Assembly: GCA_943326655.2 (NCBI GenBank)
Contig: CALPUC020000040.1
Coordinates: 1-7,427, forward strand
DNA: 7,427 bases
Direction: 5' to 3'
DNA from: Rhodoluna limnophila
GTDB lineage: Bacteria > Actinomycetota > Actinomycetes > Actinomycetales > Microbacteriaceae
Every line of letters starts with the position of its first letter. The stretch's first letter is position 1. The translations under genes were made by a program, and so were the position numbers. This document shows, piece by piece, positions 5,946-7,427 of the stretch. The notes under the pieces were generated by a model. The model was given only the letters and a program-made list of their open reading frames with translations, was not told the DNA's origin and made no database searches.

Positions 5946-7136
5946 TTGGCAATCACAGTGAGTCGGTCGACATTTGCCAGCACCAGCATAGAAAAAATCA
6001 TCGGGCGGGTTTTTTCTATTGCCGCAACTGCCATGACTGTGCTTCAAACTTTTACTATTGCCATTCCCCACGCAAACCTTGGGAATGCATTCATCCATTT
6101 TTTGTCGCTCGGTTTGATTTTGGCGGCTCATTTTGCTGCGGTTTACAATTTTTGGCTCGGTTCTGCCAATAAGAATGTTTACCTGCTGCACGGGGCCGCC
6201 TATGTCGTGTCCTTTTTCCTTTACCCAATTGCGATGCAGGGCGTTACCGACTTTCCTTCCGATTACCGCTCTTGGCTTTGGTGGTGGACCGGCACCGCGA
6301 CCATGGCCTTAGGTATGTTCTTGCCCAAATGGTGGGCGTTCGCATTTCTCGGCTTCGTACCAGTTAGCTATTTCTTTCTTAGAATGACTCCGGCCGGTGG
6401 TGGCCAAGGCGTTGGCACCGCACTGTTAGATGCCCTCTACGTTTTCCTATACGCGGTGGCCGTGCTATCTCTGGTTTTGATGCTTAGAAGTGCAGCATCC
6501 GAAGTCGACTACAAAAATGATGAGGTGGCAGAAACCGCCACCGCTCGAGCCGCTGCGGAAGCTGCCGAACTGGAACGCAGGAAAATCGATGACCTGGTGC
6601 ACGATCAGGTACTCACCACGGTGCTGTTAGCAGCTCAAGCCCAGACTCCACAGCAACGCGCGCTGGCTTCGGAAAGTGCGAGCGTGGCAATCGAGCGACT
6701 GAAAATCGCTGCGAACGAAGACAACAGCAAAGTTGAAGACATCTCGGTGAACACCTTCATCGACACCCTTACCGAGAATATTCGTCGCACCTTTCCCGAA
6801 GTGCAGATAAGTCTCTCTAAGGAGGCAGAATTCTCGATGCCTATTTTGGTCGGGATCGCCTTAGCGGATGCCACGATTCAGGCGCTGAAAAATTCTATGC
6901 AGCACGCTGGAACAAAAGTCGTCCGACAGGTTCGATTGAAAGCCGACAACCATGGTTTGAAAGTTGTTATCAAGGATGATGGAAGAGGCTTTAGGGAATC
7001 CAAGATCCCGGCCAACCGGATGGGTGTCAGACACTCGATCAGGCGTCGAGCGGCCTCGGTTGGCGCCACGGTAAACATTCAGTCTGAACCACGAAAAGGT
7101 GCCACGATCATCTTCAAGTGGGTGCCGAATGCTTAG
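5946..7136 (+). CDS. Membrane sensor histidine kinase, six predicted helices, partner of the preceding regulator
   Basis: Inner-membrane kinase predicted to phosphorylate the adjacent response regulator. Hydrophobic segments lie at about 20-40, 46-70, 78-98, 107-124, 127-145 and 158-180, with only short loops, so there is no extracytoplasmic sensor domain. An Ala/Glu-rich helix (about 190-212) leads to the dimerisation helix with VHDQVL at 218-223; H219 is the probable phosphorylated residue. The ATPase domain follows with N-box N315 in ALKNSMQHAG, DDGRGF at 344-349, and a G2-like RMGVRHSI at 358-365. The H-box lacks the ELHD of the textbook HisKA_3 family but keeps HDxV, a variant I associate with actinobacterial NarL-type kinases. 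The start is uncertain: TTG at 5946, one base after the regulator stop, or GTG at 5958, four residues in; neither has a strong Shine-Dalgarno. The stimulus is unknown; membrane state or an interacting membrane protein is plausible. Confidence 0.9.
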   Translation: MAITVSRSTFASTSIEKIIGRVFSIAATAMTVLQTFTIAIPHANLGNAFIHFLSLGLILAAHFAAVYNFWLGSANKNVYLLHGAAYVVSFFLYPIAMQGVTDFPSDYRSWLWWWTGTATMALGMFLPKWWAFAFLGFVPVSYFFLRMTPAGGGQGVGTALLDALYVFLYAVAVLSLVLMLRSAASEVDYKNDEVAETATARAAAEAAELERRKIDDLVHDQVLTTVLLAAQAQTPQQRALASESASVAIERLKIAANEDNSKVEDISVNTFIDTLTENIRRTFPEVQISLSKEAEFSMPILVGIALADATIQALKNSMQHAGTKVVRQVRLKADNHGLKVVIKDDGRGFRESKIPANRMGVRHSIRRRAASVGATVNIQSEPRKGATIIFKWVPNA

Positions 7137-7427
7137 AACCCCTAGATGGCTGCTCGCACTGATCTCAATCTCCTTCGGAGCGTGGCACGCTCTCATCGGT
7201 GCTCTGGCTTGGCAGAGCTACCAAAACCTCTCGCTGCTTATCTTGGCCATTGTAATTTTCGTCAGCACATTAATTCTTTCCGTTGCGGCGAGTAACGGAT
7301 TATTCATTGGCCCTCGCTACGGATCAGCGGTTGCCGTAGGTGCTGTGGCTACGGTGGTGGTTGCCAGTGCCGGTATCAAACTCGAGCACGTTGACCCTTA
7401 CTCGACCTGGTACGTCGGCGGTATGGG
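7129..7427 (+). CDS. Unidentified integral membrane protein, N-terminal 99 residues, cut by window edge
   Basis: I do not recognise a family. The frame from ATG at 7129-7131 is open to the right edge. Three hydrophobic helices are visible at about 8-28, 34-54 and 66-83, with the short basic N-terminus MLRTPR suggesting that the N-terminus is cytoplasmic. A loop with GPRYG follows helix two, and an apparently extracytoplasmic stretch with EHVDPYSTWYVGGM follows helix three. There is no cleavable signal peptide with a clear processing site. The ATG lies 8 bases inside the histidine kinase gene, so translation is probably coupled and the protein is a natural candidate for an accessory to, or target of, the two-component system. 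This is inference from position; the remainder of the protein lies outside the window. Confidence 0.72.
   Translation, partial: MLRTPRWLLALISISFGAWHALIGALAWQSYQNLSLLILAIVIFVSTLILSVAASNGLFIGPRYGSAVAVGAVATVVVASAGIKLEHVDPYSTWYVGGM

Overview
The window looks like ordinary chromosome from an actinobacterium, most likely the Microbacteriaceae. The evidence is the order phosphosugar mutase / trimeric purine nucleoside phosphorylase / fused biotin carboxylase-BCCP / Maf, which resembles the pmmB-deoD and accA3-maf neighbourhoods of Mycobacterium. Other signs are start codons without clear Shine-Dalgarno sequences but with TANNNT boxes just upstream, and closest-looking family variants for Maf, the RNA methyltransferase and the NarL-type pair that are all actinobacterial. 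G+C is only moderately high by eye, which would suit a small-genome freshwater-type member rather than a typical high-G+C one; this is inference. No mobile element, RNA gene, CRISPR array or prophage signal was seen, and coding density is close to complete, with no gap of even 50 bases.

Left block, minus strand (about 1-4054, transcribed right to left): maf (nucleotide pyrophosphatase), then accA3 (acyl-CoA carboxylase alpha chain), then a purine nucleoside phosphorylase whose stop codon shares one base with the start of a phosphopentomutase/phosphoglucomutase-type enzyme that runs off the left edge. The last two form a nucleoside salvage module: phosphorolysis releases (deoxy)ribose-1-phosphate, and the mutase would convert it to the 5-phosphate. 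Both accA3 and the phosphorylase gene carry a TAGNNT box exactly 7 bases before ATG, suggesting leaderless transcripts.

Right block, plus strand (4080-7427): a TrmA/RlmCD-family RNA m5U methyltransferase lacking the iron-sulfur cysteines, a NarL/LuxR-type response regulator, a six-helix membrane histidine kinase and a multi-helix membrane protein cut by the right edge. Junctions are a 4-base overlap, a 1-base gap and an 8-base overlap, so the four genes almost certainly form one translationally coupled operon. It diverges from maf across only about 25 bases.

The most interesting feature is this right-hand operon: an RNA-modifying enzyme locked to an intramembrane-sensing two-component system and an unidentified membrane protein. 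The individual genes belong to recognisable families, so a wholly new system is not demonstrated.
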